From Coemansia sp. RSA 1804 (lineage: Eukaryota > Kickxellomycota > Kickxellomycetes > Kickxellales > Kickxellaceae), in the NCBI GenBank assembly GCA_027578815.1, contig JANBTH010000186.1, positions 1 through 28,179 on the forward strand: 28,179 nt of DNA, in the 5' to 3' direction. Made by a program: the position numbers and the translations under genes. The notes beneath the pieces were generated by a model, which saw only the letters and a program-made list of their open reading frames with translations, searched no databases and was not told the DNA's origin. Position 1 is the first letter of the stretch. The number at the start of each line of letters is the position of its first letter. Positions 8,546 to 17,000 of this stretch are shown one piece after another.

Positions 8546-10216
8546 TTACCCTATTGTTAGCTTACAGCCCGGAAGCATCATATTTATGTATGCTCTCAAT
8601 TTATCCATATCATCGTCTGTACAGCCTATTGCGCGCGCAACTGTCATCTTTTTTAAAACAGAGGCAACTGGTTCAACAGGACCATCATCTTGCAAATATA
8701 GAGTTAACTTGTTGTTCTGTTTTAGCTCGATATTTCTTATACTCATTTTTTCCAGGCTTGGCAATTTGGAAACAAGCTTTCTCAAATCCTTAATATGCAG
8801 CATACAATATATTTCAATTTCCTTGAGGAATTTCCAGTTAATGCGGTCTATTTCAGGCAATCCGCCATCAATCCAGACCCTTGCACTGGTGTTATCTGCT
8901 AAATCGTGAATAGAGTAAAAGTCATTCATGTAAGAGTACATGTTTATCGTCTGGTATTCGGCCTGACTGTTTTTTGCATAGCTGGAAAAGGTGCTTCTGG
9001 CCTTATATATATTGAAGTTTTTAAGGCAAATATGTGCTTCGTCCATCTTCAGCTCGACATACTCTATTTTTGCTAAACCGTATATGGATGACAAAACCGA
9101 TAGCGTAAAAGGACAAAGTTGGAGAATTGCTATTTCAAGCTTTGGTGCATTTATTTTGTACTTGAATTCGCGTGCAAAATATCCCCATTCATTACCCTCC
9201 TCATCAATTATGCCAAGATCAACTTCTGCCACGATTCGCAGCCATTTTAAATTATCAAACTTTAGAGTTTGTGTATCTCCATTGGTTTCAAAAGACCGCC
9301 AATTAAAGTTGCTGGTCATATATTTTAAGTCTAGTATTGTCAGGTTTTCTGCATGTATCTTTGGCATGTAGCTTGTGTATTCAATATTCCCGCATATATC
9401 GGCTATTTTCAGCTTTTCAGAGAAACTTTGAATATTTTCAAGAGCAATTTGAGGACACTTAAAACCCACCAGCTTATGAGCATAGCCTTTACCCAACATT
9501 TTGGCAAACTCAAGCATTACAGGTGCATTGGTACCTGGCCACCACTCAAGAAACTTTACATTTGGGACAAGCTGGCAGAATTCATTACCCAGTAAGCCCG
9601 ACTCTATGATGCTTGCCAAATTGTTTGTCCATGAGCCGTCACCAGGAAGTGGTTCAAATACAAGAAATATTTTTTGCACGTTTACTAGTAAGGTAGTATA
9701 ACCGCGAATCCTTTCTATTAGCCCCAAGAAGCTATGCAAGGGGTCATTTCCAGTTCTAATAAAAATGTGGATACTCTGGGGCCAAATCCTGTTGCCAGTA
9801 TTGCTAATTATGTCTAGGTTGGTCTCTACAACACACGTCTTTACCTGAGGTGCACTGAGTTTGTCTATAGTGCTTGTTTCGTCTGTAGGGTTAGGCTCAT
9901 CGACAATGTCAAGACCAGCAGATGTGCTTTGTTCATCCAAGTCACTCAGCGCTTCAGAACCACTCAAGCTAAACTGACTCGCTATTGTGCTATCGCTCAA
10001 CATCATATGCATTTTGGTGTGGATACAACTGAAAAAAGATTGTCTATGCACATTAGGAAGCGCCAGCTCTCTCCACAGCTTGCAAACAGAAAGGATTGCA
10101 ACTTTACTTTTCCATTTTCCAGCGCTATAGCCAATATTGGGGTTAATGTCATCTACATTACAGACACATTGAAATATTCTAGCAAGTATTATTTCAGGGA
10201 GCGTATTGACATTCAT
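8546..10216 (-). CDS. Divergent F-box-like protein
   Basis: A 556-residue frame from ATG 10216-10214 to TAA 8548-8546. The N-terminus (MNVNTLPEIILARIFQCVCN, then ILSVCKLWRELALP around residues 40-55) has the F-box layout: LP-x-x-I/L-x-x-x-I-F at the start and a V-C-K-x-W-R-x-L helix at the end. F-box proteins are substrate adaptors of SCF ubiquitin ligases through Skp1. The remainder shows irregular leucine-rich strand-helix patterns (LPSLEKMSIRNIEL, ILQLCPFTLSVLSSIYGLAKIEYVELK), which suggests a degenerate LRR-like solenoid; no clean repeat can be counted. The gene is much more AT-rich in codon choice than its neighbours. Such fast-evolving F-box families are often expanded in fungi, but whether this copy is active is unknown. 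Confidence 0.7.
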   Translation of the reverse strand: MNVNTLPEIILARIFQCVCNVDDINPNIGYSAGKWKSKVAILSVCKLWRELALPNVHRQSFFSCIHTKMHMMLSDSTIASQFSLSGSEALSDLDEQSTSAGLDIVDEPNPTDETSTIDKLSAPQVKTCVVETNLDIISNTGNRIWPQSIHIFIRTGNDPLHSFLGLIERIRGYTTLLVNVQKIFLVFEPLPGDGSWTNNLASIIESGLLGNEFCQLVPNVKFLEWWPGTNAPVMLEFAKMLGKGYAHKLVGFKCPQIALENIQSFSEKLKIADICGNIEYTSYMPKIHAENLTILDLKYMTSNFNWRSFETNGDTQTLKFDNLKWLRIVAEVDLGIIDEEGNEWGYFAREFKYKINAPKLEIAILQLCPFTLSVLSSIYGLAKIEYVELKMDEAHICLKNFNIYKARSTFSSYAKNSQAEYQTINMYSYMNDFYSIHDLADNTSARVWIDGGLPEIDRINWKFLKEIEIYCMLHIKDLRKLVSKLPSLEKMSIRNIELKQNNKLTLYLQDDGPVEPVASVLKKMTVARAIGCTDDDMDKLRAYINMMLPGCKLTIG

Positions 10217-11280
10217 TATTGAGTTTTCTAGAGTAAAAAGTTAAAGATAATAGAGCAAGATATCCAATAAAGAAGTGAAAAGAAAAAGAGAAGCAATAAT
10301 TTTTACCTGACAATGCATTTCTATAAAGCCGCAATGAATATTTTATAAATATGCAATGAAGAAATGAGGGAGAACCACATGTGACAGACAGCCTGACTTT
10401 TATAAAGAAGCATTCAAAGATGACAAACATTGATTTCATCAAATTAACAGATATCCTCGAACGTGTATATACTGCACTTCGCAAAAAAAGAAAGCTTGTA
10501 TTAAAGAAGAAAAAAACTAGATTAGTTGCAATAGAATATTTGCATGGGGCTACAGGTTCAGAGTTTTGAATATTCACTAAAATATAAATAACCAAGATTC
10601 TGAGAATTTTCAGCGCAGACAGCTGTAATAATAGTGAATAATGTTCACCCAACCAAGCGGTGTAGTAAAGTCGTAGACACTGAAAAAGAATATGAAAAAG
10701 GCTTTACATCTTTTGAAAATGATTATCGCTATCTTGTCTAAAGTACTGTGCTTTACAAAAGCAGGTATTTTTTGGTTGCTGCTTTTAATGCTGCCAAATG
10801 GCCAACGCCAACAACTGTTTTTGACCTGTGTAAATACAAGATCATTATGTGTAGGTAAGCTTTTGCTTTTGGAGCTGCTGGTTTCATTAAACTGGGTAAC
10901 GCGAAAAGGGAACCGGGGATCTGGCACAGGGGAACCCACAGCAAAAACAAAAAACGGCATGATCCGTTCGCTTCACAGCGAGCGTGCAAATAAAGCAGAG
11001 TAGGATCAAGGCGATTACAAAAATCGTGCACAAGCCACATTCGTCTGCTGGGAAAACAAAACGGACATTCCGCTATTCTGGCATTTGGAGCACTGCCATT
11101 TCTGTTTCGCGTTTTATATAGCCGTTTTTTTGGCTGGGAAATTGTGGCTTGGACTGCTCTTTGCCATATTTTTACCCCTTTTGAACAAGGGTGTTTTTTG
11201 CTGATGACGTTTCTCTAGTTTTACTCTTCCAACCCCAGCAGTTCGCGTTTCGTGTTGAACGAGTTTCCTCTGAGCATTTT
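10217..11280. other. Intergenic region without supported genes
   Basis: About 1.06 kb lie between the divergent starts of the F-box-like gene and the coiled-coil locus. The sequence is AT-rich, except for a more GC-rich patch near 10900-11000 that includes a small hairpin (TCGCT-TCAC-AGCGA, around 10970). Open frames of about 100 codons exist on both strands near 10690-11040, but they have leucine-rich, unstructured translations and no family resemblance. No tRNA or repeat is seen. Confidence 0.45.
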
Positions 11281-11370
11281 CTTATATAAACGTCTACAAT
11301 CCGTTCTCTTCTTGAGCAAGCTCTTTTTTTCCTTTCCTTTTTCTTTTTCTTTTTTTTTCAAAGTCCCTGA
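11281..11370 (+). promoter_or_regulatory. TATA-like box plus CT-rich tract, probable promoter
   Basis: A TATATAAAC motif at about 11284-11292 is followed some 35 bp later by an almost pure pyrimidine tract (about 11320-11360, runs of CTTTTTCTTTTT). From here to 11570 no ATG occurs on the plus strand. The layout matches a plus-strand promoter and 5' leader for the coiled-coil locus beginning near 11.8 kb. The assignment rests on pattern only. Confidence 0.4.
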
Positions 11371-11513
11371 AGTTGATCTTTAGTTCTTTGTTTTTTGGAA
11401 GATAAAAACCCTGCATTGGTCACCATCCCTTTTTCTTGTTCTGCTGAAGCATTTGTAAACGTTGACGTTCAATTTATTCTTCTTAAACAAATTCGTGTTC
11501 ATATTCCCAGTCA

Positions 11514-11688
11514 TATTCACTATTCAAAAGAATATACTTATTTATATTCATATACTTATTACTATTTGTTATGATGATGTATGAGATGTTAACATTTGCA
11601 TCAAATGCTAACATCTCATACCATCGCGAATAACATTTTTCTAATAGGATCTGATTCTTTAGTAGTATATTCTTTTGAATAGTGAATA
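11514..11688. repeat. 25-bp perfect inverted repeat enclosing a palindrome
   Basis: The sequence at 11514-11538 (begins TATTCACTATTCAAAAGAAT) is the exact reverse complement of 11664-11688. Between the arms sits a second inverted repeat: 11579-11598 (GTATGAGATGTTAACATTTG) pairs with 11602-11621 with one mismatch, leaving a 3-base loop. The right arm belongs to the longer inverted unit described separately; the left arm is an extra copy lying outside it. Confidence 0.9.
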
Positions 11689-11790
11689 ATCGATGGCTAT
11701 AAAAAGCACCGATATTCACTATTGAAGAAGTTTTCAGGAGGTAGTTTTGATATGGTATTTTTATTAACAGAAAAATTCATAAACAAAAGA
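11565..11790 (-). repeat. Left arm of a foldback-like inverted repeat pair
   Basis: Read on the minus strand, this arm is a diverged copy of 12090-12335 read on the plus strand. Clear shared blocks are the outer 20 bp (11565-11584 versus 12316-12335, a perfect inverted match, TTTGTTATGATGATGTATGA) and 11683-11704 versus 12174-12195 (21 of 22 bases, including TTTTATAGCC). A further block is the inner CAAAACTAC...GAAAACTTC at about 11727-11750. The inner edge fades near 11790. The minus-strand frame through this arm is open for 78 codons, but I see no known protein in it. Confidence 0.75.
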
Positions 11791-11807
11791 CTACAAAAGG
11801 CAAGCTT

Positions 11808-12085
11808 ATGCATTTTAAGGAAAAGGTCGAGTTCCACAAGAATGAAAAAAGCCGGATCAAGGACTGCTACGACAACTGAAGGCCAAACACTTGCTGGTAA
11901 AAGCAGAACTAAAACATGCACGCGAGCACGAGATCCCGCAGCTCATTAATGAAAACGGAGTGTTCAAGGAAAAGTGCATTGCATTGAAGCACATGCTTGA
12001 CGATGCTCGCAACAAAAACATTAAAATCACTGACGAGAACAAAGCGTTCAAGGAGAAGTGCGCTTTGCTTGAGCAACTCTACCAT
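11808..12085 (+). pseudogene. Broken coiled-coil coding segment
   Basis: Starting at ATG 11808, the frame reads MHFKEKVEFHKNEKSRIKDC and meets TGA at 11877-11879. The adjacent frame continues the same heptad-like pattern from about 11873 (QLKAKHLLVKAELKHAREHE), so a frameshift near 11871 is implied. The continuation contains two related units, NGVFKEKCIALKHMLDDARN and NKAFKEKCALLEQL, typical of a charged alpha-helical coiled coil. It stops being coding-like at about 12085, where the right inverted arm begins. The unit HMLDDARNKN recurs downstream at 12340 as LLHDARHKN, which shows that the two pieces were one gene. No family is recognised. An unrecognised intron at the shift is the alternative to a disabling mutation. 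Confidence 0.5.
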
Positions 12086-12089
12086 AGAC

Positions 12090-12335
12090 TTTTCTTTTTT
12101 TATATTTTTCTTAATAACAATTTCAAAAAACTACTTAACGAAAACTTCCTATCTCACCACTGAATATTGATGCTTTTATAGCCACCGATTATTCAGTGTT
12201 CGAAAGAATACATTTCTTAAGATCACATTCTATTTAAGAAAAATGCTGTTTACGATGAAATTTTTATGTTAACATTTGATCGGAATGTTACTATTCCTAT
12301 CAAATATTAACATCGTCATACATCATCATAACAAA
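12090..12335 (+). repeat. Right arm of a foldback-like inverted repeat pair
   Basis: This is the plus-strand counterpart of 11565-11790. It has its own inner palindrome: ATGTTAACATTTGAT at 12266-12280 pairs with 12299-12313 with one mismatch. Its outer end (12316-12335) abuts codons of the coiled-coil frame (LLHDARHKN), so it interrupts that gene. No GT...AG pair that would splice it out cleanly is visible, and no target-site duplication is obvious at the outer ends. Single-base indels relative to the left arm break the frame that is open there. Confidence 0.75.
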
Positions 12336-13013
12336 CTCCTGCACGATGCTCGCCACAAGAACCTCTCGCACGCGGAAACAGCACATACGTCTGTCGGCTT
12401 GCCTGCACTCGAGAACAACTGTAGCATGGTGGATGACAACTCGCAACTTTTAGAGATCGAGGAGCTGAGATTCGATTGTGATGATTCCCAGCAACGGATT
12501 ACGGTGCTAGAGAGGCAGGTTTACATGCTTGCTGATAAGCTGGAGCAGACCTGCAACCAAGGCAATCGGATCTCACAAGACACCCTGCGCTCTGGTGTGC
12601 ACAAGGCGACTGTTGCACCGGCCATAACGGAGCCGGCTCACAACCAGATATGCCAGCAAAGCAAGCTCGGCAGCGAGAGCACCAGTCCAGCCGCACCGAT
12701 CAAGGGCGGCAAATACAAGGACTTTTTCTATCCTGGACTGGAGCACCCTGAATCGCTGCAGCCGGAGACCATGGTTGCTCCTCTAACACCGCCACCGACA
12801 TCACCACAGGCGTTCCGCAGATATAGCACGGGTAACACGCTGGTCTGCCTGGAAGCAGAGGTCGCGACTGCTAAAGCACCAGCCAAAGCGGTGACAGCAA
12901 CAAAAGCAACAGCTAAAAAGGCTGCGACAGCAACCAAAACAGCGGCTGTGAAGACTGCTAAATCAACCAGGAAGGCAGCATCGGCCATGGCGCACATGTG
13001 CTTCTACCATTAA
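12285..13013 (+). CDS. Coiled-coil / Ala-Thr-Lys-rich hypothetical protein, 3' part of a damaged gene
   Basis: The frame is open from ATG 12285 to TAA 13011-13013 (242 codons), but its first 16 codons lie in the inverted arm. The original coding part probably begins at about 12333 with KLLHDARHKN. Visible parts are a helical segment (LLEIEELRFDCDDSQQRITV, then VLERQVYMLADKLEQ) with coiled-coil character. A disordered middle rich in Pro, Thr and Ser follows (APLTPPPTSPQAFRRY), and then a tail of Ala-Thr-Lys repeats (KAVTATKATAKKAATATK) like the basic tails of linker histones. The tail suggests binding to DNA or another polyanion, which is inference only. Its base composition is more GC-rich than the arms. 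It may be a pseudogene remnant or the last exon of a spliced gene. Confidence 0.4.
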   Translation: MLLFLSNINIVIHHHNKLLHDARHKNLSHAETAHTSVGLPALENNCSMVDDNSQLLEIEELRFDCDDSQQRITVLERQVYMLADKLEQTCNQGNRISQDTLRSGVHKATVAPAITEPAHNQICQQSKLGSESTSPAAPIKGGKYKDFFYPGLEHPESLQPETMVAPLTPPPTSPQAFRRYSTGNTLVCLEAEVATAKAPAKAVTATKATAKKAATATKTAAVKTAKSTRKAASAMAHMCFYH

Positions 13014-13549
13014 CTTTATAACAGCAGCAGCATTATGTTCTGCAAAAAATCTGAACCTGCAAGACGGTGGCATTAAGAGATCGGGCCAACTTTATCGCAC
13101 ATTAGCAGTGCGATTGGCTTTGTTTTGTTTTCTTTGCCTCGTCTTTGCATGGTTGTTTTAAAAATAAATATATTGAAAGAAATATACCAACAAGAAATTA
13201 AACAGAGAATACTTCAAAAACCATTAGCTGAAAGTTAGATCGCCAACTACTTCTCATGGACCCTATTACCTGATCTACTGTTTTGGCGCCCAATGGGCAT
13301 GGGGTGTCTAGCTCTCATATCTAGTGCATTTTTCCAGCCTTTATTTCCTGATGATCCGCCCATAAATGGGCTACATCAGCAATGCAAGTTGACAATTATA
13401 GAAGCAACATTGTGGATAGCTGTGGAGGGGATAAAAGTTTTTTCTTTTCTCATATCAAGCTTGCTGTTAATATTTTTTTCTGTTTCAACTCTATTCTATT
13501 CTTATCTCCAGCTTCAGTCAAAAATATTCTCCAACTTGCCGATTGGGAA
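13014..13549. other. Intergenic region upstream of the Sm F gene
   Basis: These 536 bp run between the end of the coiled-coil frame and the Sm F start. AT-rich sequence with AATAAATATATTG near 13162-13174 could serve as a poly(A) signal for the upstream frame. Pyrimidine-rich runs (TTTTTTCTTTTCTC around 13438-13452, TTTTTTTCTGTTTC near 13475) lie 70-110 bp before the Sm F start and fit its promoter or leader. Nothing else is seen. Confidence 0.4.
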
Positions 13550-13906
13550 ATGAGCAGCGCTTTCACACCAGTAAACCCAAGACCGTTCCTGCAGTCACTT
13601 ATAGGAAAACCAGTGATTGCGCGGTTAAAATGGGGCCAGGAGTACAAGGGCATGTTGGTGTCGACGGACTCGTATATGAATATCCAGCTTGTCAACGCCG
13701 AAGAGTTTCAGGACGGCAACTCCGCCGGCGAGCTTCCGGGCCAGCTGCTGATCCGTTGTAACAATATCCTGTATGTCCGCGAGATCAAGCTTGGTGACGA
13801 CGCTATGGAGTCTGATCATCAAGACGATAATCGTGAAAAGAGTTTGGCTGCACATAACCACGAAGATGCTGATGCGCACATGGAGGACGGAGAGCAAGGC
13901 TCGTAA
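13550..13906 (+). CDS. SMX3: Small nuclear ribonucleoprotein Sm F
   Basis: Start ATG 13550-13552 gives 118 residues, ending at TAA 13904-13906; the frame is open further upstream, but the family begins here. Residues 8-80 are a complete Sm fold. Sm1 includes NPRPFLQSLIGKPVIARLKW and GQEYKGMLVSTDSYMNIQL with the invariant G and the D-x-x-MN motif. Sm2 is IRCNNILYVRE with the RNA-contacting R-C-N. The pattern NPKPFL...GKPV...LKWGMEYKG is diagnostic for Sm F rather than LSm6. Sm F is one of seven subunits of the ring that assembles on the Sm site of U1, U2, U4 and U5 snRNAs. The acidic, histidine-containing tail (about 82-118) is longer than in animal Sm F of about 86 residues. It converges on the Stt4 gene with 116 bp between stops. 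Confidence 0.95.
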   Translation: MSSAFTPVNPRPFLQSLIGKPVIARLKWGQEYKGMLVSTDSYMNIQLVNAEEFQDGNSAGELPGQLLIRCNNILYVREIKLGDDAMESDHQDDNREKSLAAHNHEDADAHMEDGEQGS

Positions 13907-14022
13907 AAGACCAGTTTTGTTAAAAAGCCATGAATAAGGGGGTGTACGTTTCTAAATAACAATGGTTATATTCAGACTGTTTAAATTTTACTATTTTCAA
14001 AATAATAAAACAAATTAAGAAC

Positions 14023-17000
14023 CTAGTGAGGAATGCCGTTCGTTGCCTTTTGGAACTGGTCGTACAGAACAGTGCGCTTGTTCTCGTACGAATCATTGAT
14101 CCGATCCATCATGAATTGTGCAGCCTCACGCTCGCTCTTGTCCAGCTGGAACCGACCACGAAGCTTTGCAAGCGTAGATTCGCCCTTGAAGCAGGGCAGA
14201 CCCGAGTCCAGCATCAACGACACCATCTGGATAATCTTCTCCGTGTGCGGACGGCTTGCCAAATAAGCCTTGATACACAGCTCGCAGAACAGCTTGTAGG
14301 GCTGCGCGTCCGCAGATCCACCCATCACCTGGATGTACTCGGTCGTCAGCTTGAAGGGCGCAGACTCGAATGTGATGCCGCCAGGCGCAATGTCCAGGAT
14401 AAACCCAAAGTCAATGTGCACAATGTGGCCCTGGTCATCGAGCATGATGTTACCGTTGTGGCGGTCTTTGAACTGCAACAAGTACGACAGAACAGAATAT
14501 GCAGCCAGCGATTGCACAAAGTTGCTGCGTGCCTGTTGGTACTGAACCGAATCCACGCCATGGTACTTTGTGGCAAAGTAATCGCTGAGCGAGTTGACCT
14601 TTTCGCGCCCCATCTGGTCACGCGAAATCGAGTTTGGAATCACGTCAATTACGCCGCAGCCTGGTGCTGTTGCGACAACGCGATAGGGAAAGAGATACAA
14701 ATCGAGTCCGCATGACGCAAATATGTTCTTGAACACGGCTATCAACTGTAAAGCCAGCACGTCCTGACGACAGTCATCGCCAACCTTGAAAATCGCAGAA
14801 AGCCGCGAAACAACACGCTTCTCGTTGCTTTCAGAACTAGTGCGGCTCATTTTGGCTTTGCCATCCTCATCATAAGCCGCTGGCATACCATCCTTTGCAG
14901 TATGCTCGCCATTCTGCGTCTTATACTTGTTAGTGGATGCCGACGGTAGCGGCGTTGTTGCTTCTTCGCCGTCTCCATGTTTGTTTAGAGTACGCGCGTG
15001 TTCCCGGCTTGGGCGTCCGCTTCGTGGCTGGTCCTGGTTGTGCAGAATCCCGATGAGATCAGGCGCGTCGCTTAGTCCGGAGCTGAGTGTGCGACGAATC
15101 TCAATCTTTGTTCTCTCAAGCCTAGATGCCAAGTAGTCCGGATCCGTGGCGTTGTCAGATGGTTTATTATGGTCTCGTTCAGAATCGTCATGATGTGCTT
15201 GCTTCATCAGCGACCCAGATAACGTTGCGCTGACAATATCATCGTTGCCTATAAACACTGGCGATGACGCCTTCTCATCGAGGCTTCCTCCCGAGGGCGT
15301 CACCGTTCTGTCGGATTCCTTTAGAAGCTCTTGCATTTCGTCTCCCGATGACTGCGGCTTGCTAATGATAAACGTGGCCATAAAAGGTGCCTTTGCATGG
15401 CTCTGTAGCGGACGACCGCTGTCATAATCAATATCAATTACAATTCCCTCAGGATTGCTAGGCAAGTAAACCCCGGGTTCGACCTTGATCTTCCGCATCT
15501 CTTCATCAATTTTACGCTTCTTCTCGGGCTTGCTTTTCTTAATGAAGGGCTTCAATTTCCCAGATATTCCAGTGACCTCGCCAAAGAACGCAAACTCCTT
15601 CTGATAGTACGTACGATCGTTGCCGCTCAGACTTTCAACAATAACATCGACTATACGCTCAAGCACGGGTTTCAGCGGGTCTGGGATCTGAGAATCGTCG
15701 TCCTTATACATGTTGGCCTTCATGTTCCATATGATCTGATGCGCAAAGTGCTGCGAAATCTGTGCCGACGAGACGATCGCACGCTCTACATAGCCCGAGG
15801 TGTCATGACGGAGCGCCTGCACCAACTGAGGAATGTAGAAAAACGTTGTATCCACTGGGAAGTACTCCAGTGCACGCATCGTGTACTGCAGCAATAGCGG
15901 GTTGCGTGAAACTGAGGAAGCCAGGTACGAGGAAGAGATGATTGGTGGTACAGCAGCCCAGTACAGCAAAAACTTTTGCTCTCTAAATGACAAGAAGGCA
16001 GAGGGAGATGTGCTACTAGACAGTCCGTCAAATGCGCTGCGGCTATCCTGGTGGGCTGTAGTGGTATTCAATGAGCCCTTTTCATTGTGCAGAATCGAGT
16101 TTTCAGCACTTCGCAAGAATGGAAGAGAGACAATTGAGCTCTGCTGGTGCTGTGCAGAGCTTTCTGTACCCATCATCCGCTCAACAAGCAGCGGAAGAGC
16201 ATCCGGGTTATTCACCATCTCGCCGGGATACTTGCATATAAGACCAACCAGCTCGCGCTTGACCGACGGGTGCGAAAAACGGTGGGTGAGCTGCACAGCA
16301 AGACCAGGGTTGGCTACCCAGGCATCGTTGACGAGGTTCTGCCACCCTTGCTCGGACATCTCTGCGCTGCGTGTAAAGCGTGCAACATCAGGGAAGTAGC
16401 CTAGCTTTTGGTCAGTCGGATTTGCCCAGGTGGACATGCGGCATATCTCGTTCTCCAGGAGCAACAGCAGAAGCGACCGATTCCGAAGTGCGCGCTCTTT
16501 CAGCTTCTCACGCGGAACATTGAGAATAATATTGCGTTCTGGGTTATCTGTTCCTTCATCAAGCGAGGTGGCGCTCGTTGCGTTCGAGTAGTCCGACACT
16601 CCAAGTCCACTGCTGTTTTGTAGTTTCGAATGACTAGACTGGCGCTTGTGTCTGTGAAGCGGATTGAGGTGACGAAGATGTACGCCAGGATGAATATGCG
16701 GAAGATGATGGCCGCCAACATGGTGGTGATGGTGTTTCTCTGAGGATGGATCGACCAGCGCCGTCATCGGCTGTGTGCCATTTCCAGCAGCGCTTCCAAA
16801 GCTCGAGTTTGATGCGTGCGGTGCAGACGACGAGTTCTTAAGCCCTTTGATGTTGCTTGCCCATTTGCCGCTCAGCGACGGTGTTGTCCAAAGAATGGGC
16901 ATATCGCTCTTAACAGTATGGCGTGTGTCAATCAGAATCCGGATCTCCCGCGCCAACGATGTCTTACTACCACTGAAGCTCCAGCGCGGCGGCAGCGAAA

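Noticed and set aside
10692..11003. Plus-strand frame of about 103 codons, and minus-strand frames over the same region
   Set aside because: Leucine-rich start followed by unstructured basic sequence, AT-driven codons, no conserved pattern; indistinguishable from chance.
11752..11949. Plus-strand frame beginning MVFLLTEKFINKRLQ that overlaps the coiled-coil segment
   Set aside because: It crosses the left inverted arm and reads the coiled-coil DNA in the wrong frame, giving a Ser/Thr/Arg-rich translation. The repeats FKEKV and FKEKC are only in the other frames.
12085..12335. Right inverted arm interpreted as an intron of the coiled-coil gene
   Set aside because: No GT donor at the left boundary and no AG acceptor at the right boundary where the coding pattern resumes. 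The arm also matches sequence outside the gene in inverted orientation.
14026..14715. Plus-strand open frame of about 230 codons antisense to the Stt4 kinase domain
   Set aside because: The minus strand carries the invariant DRHNGN and DFG motifs; this frame is a shadow.
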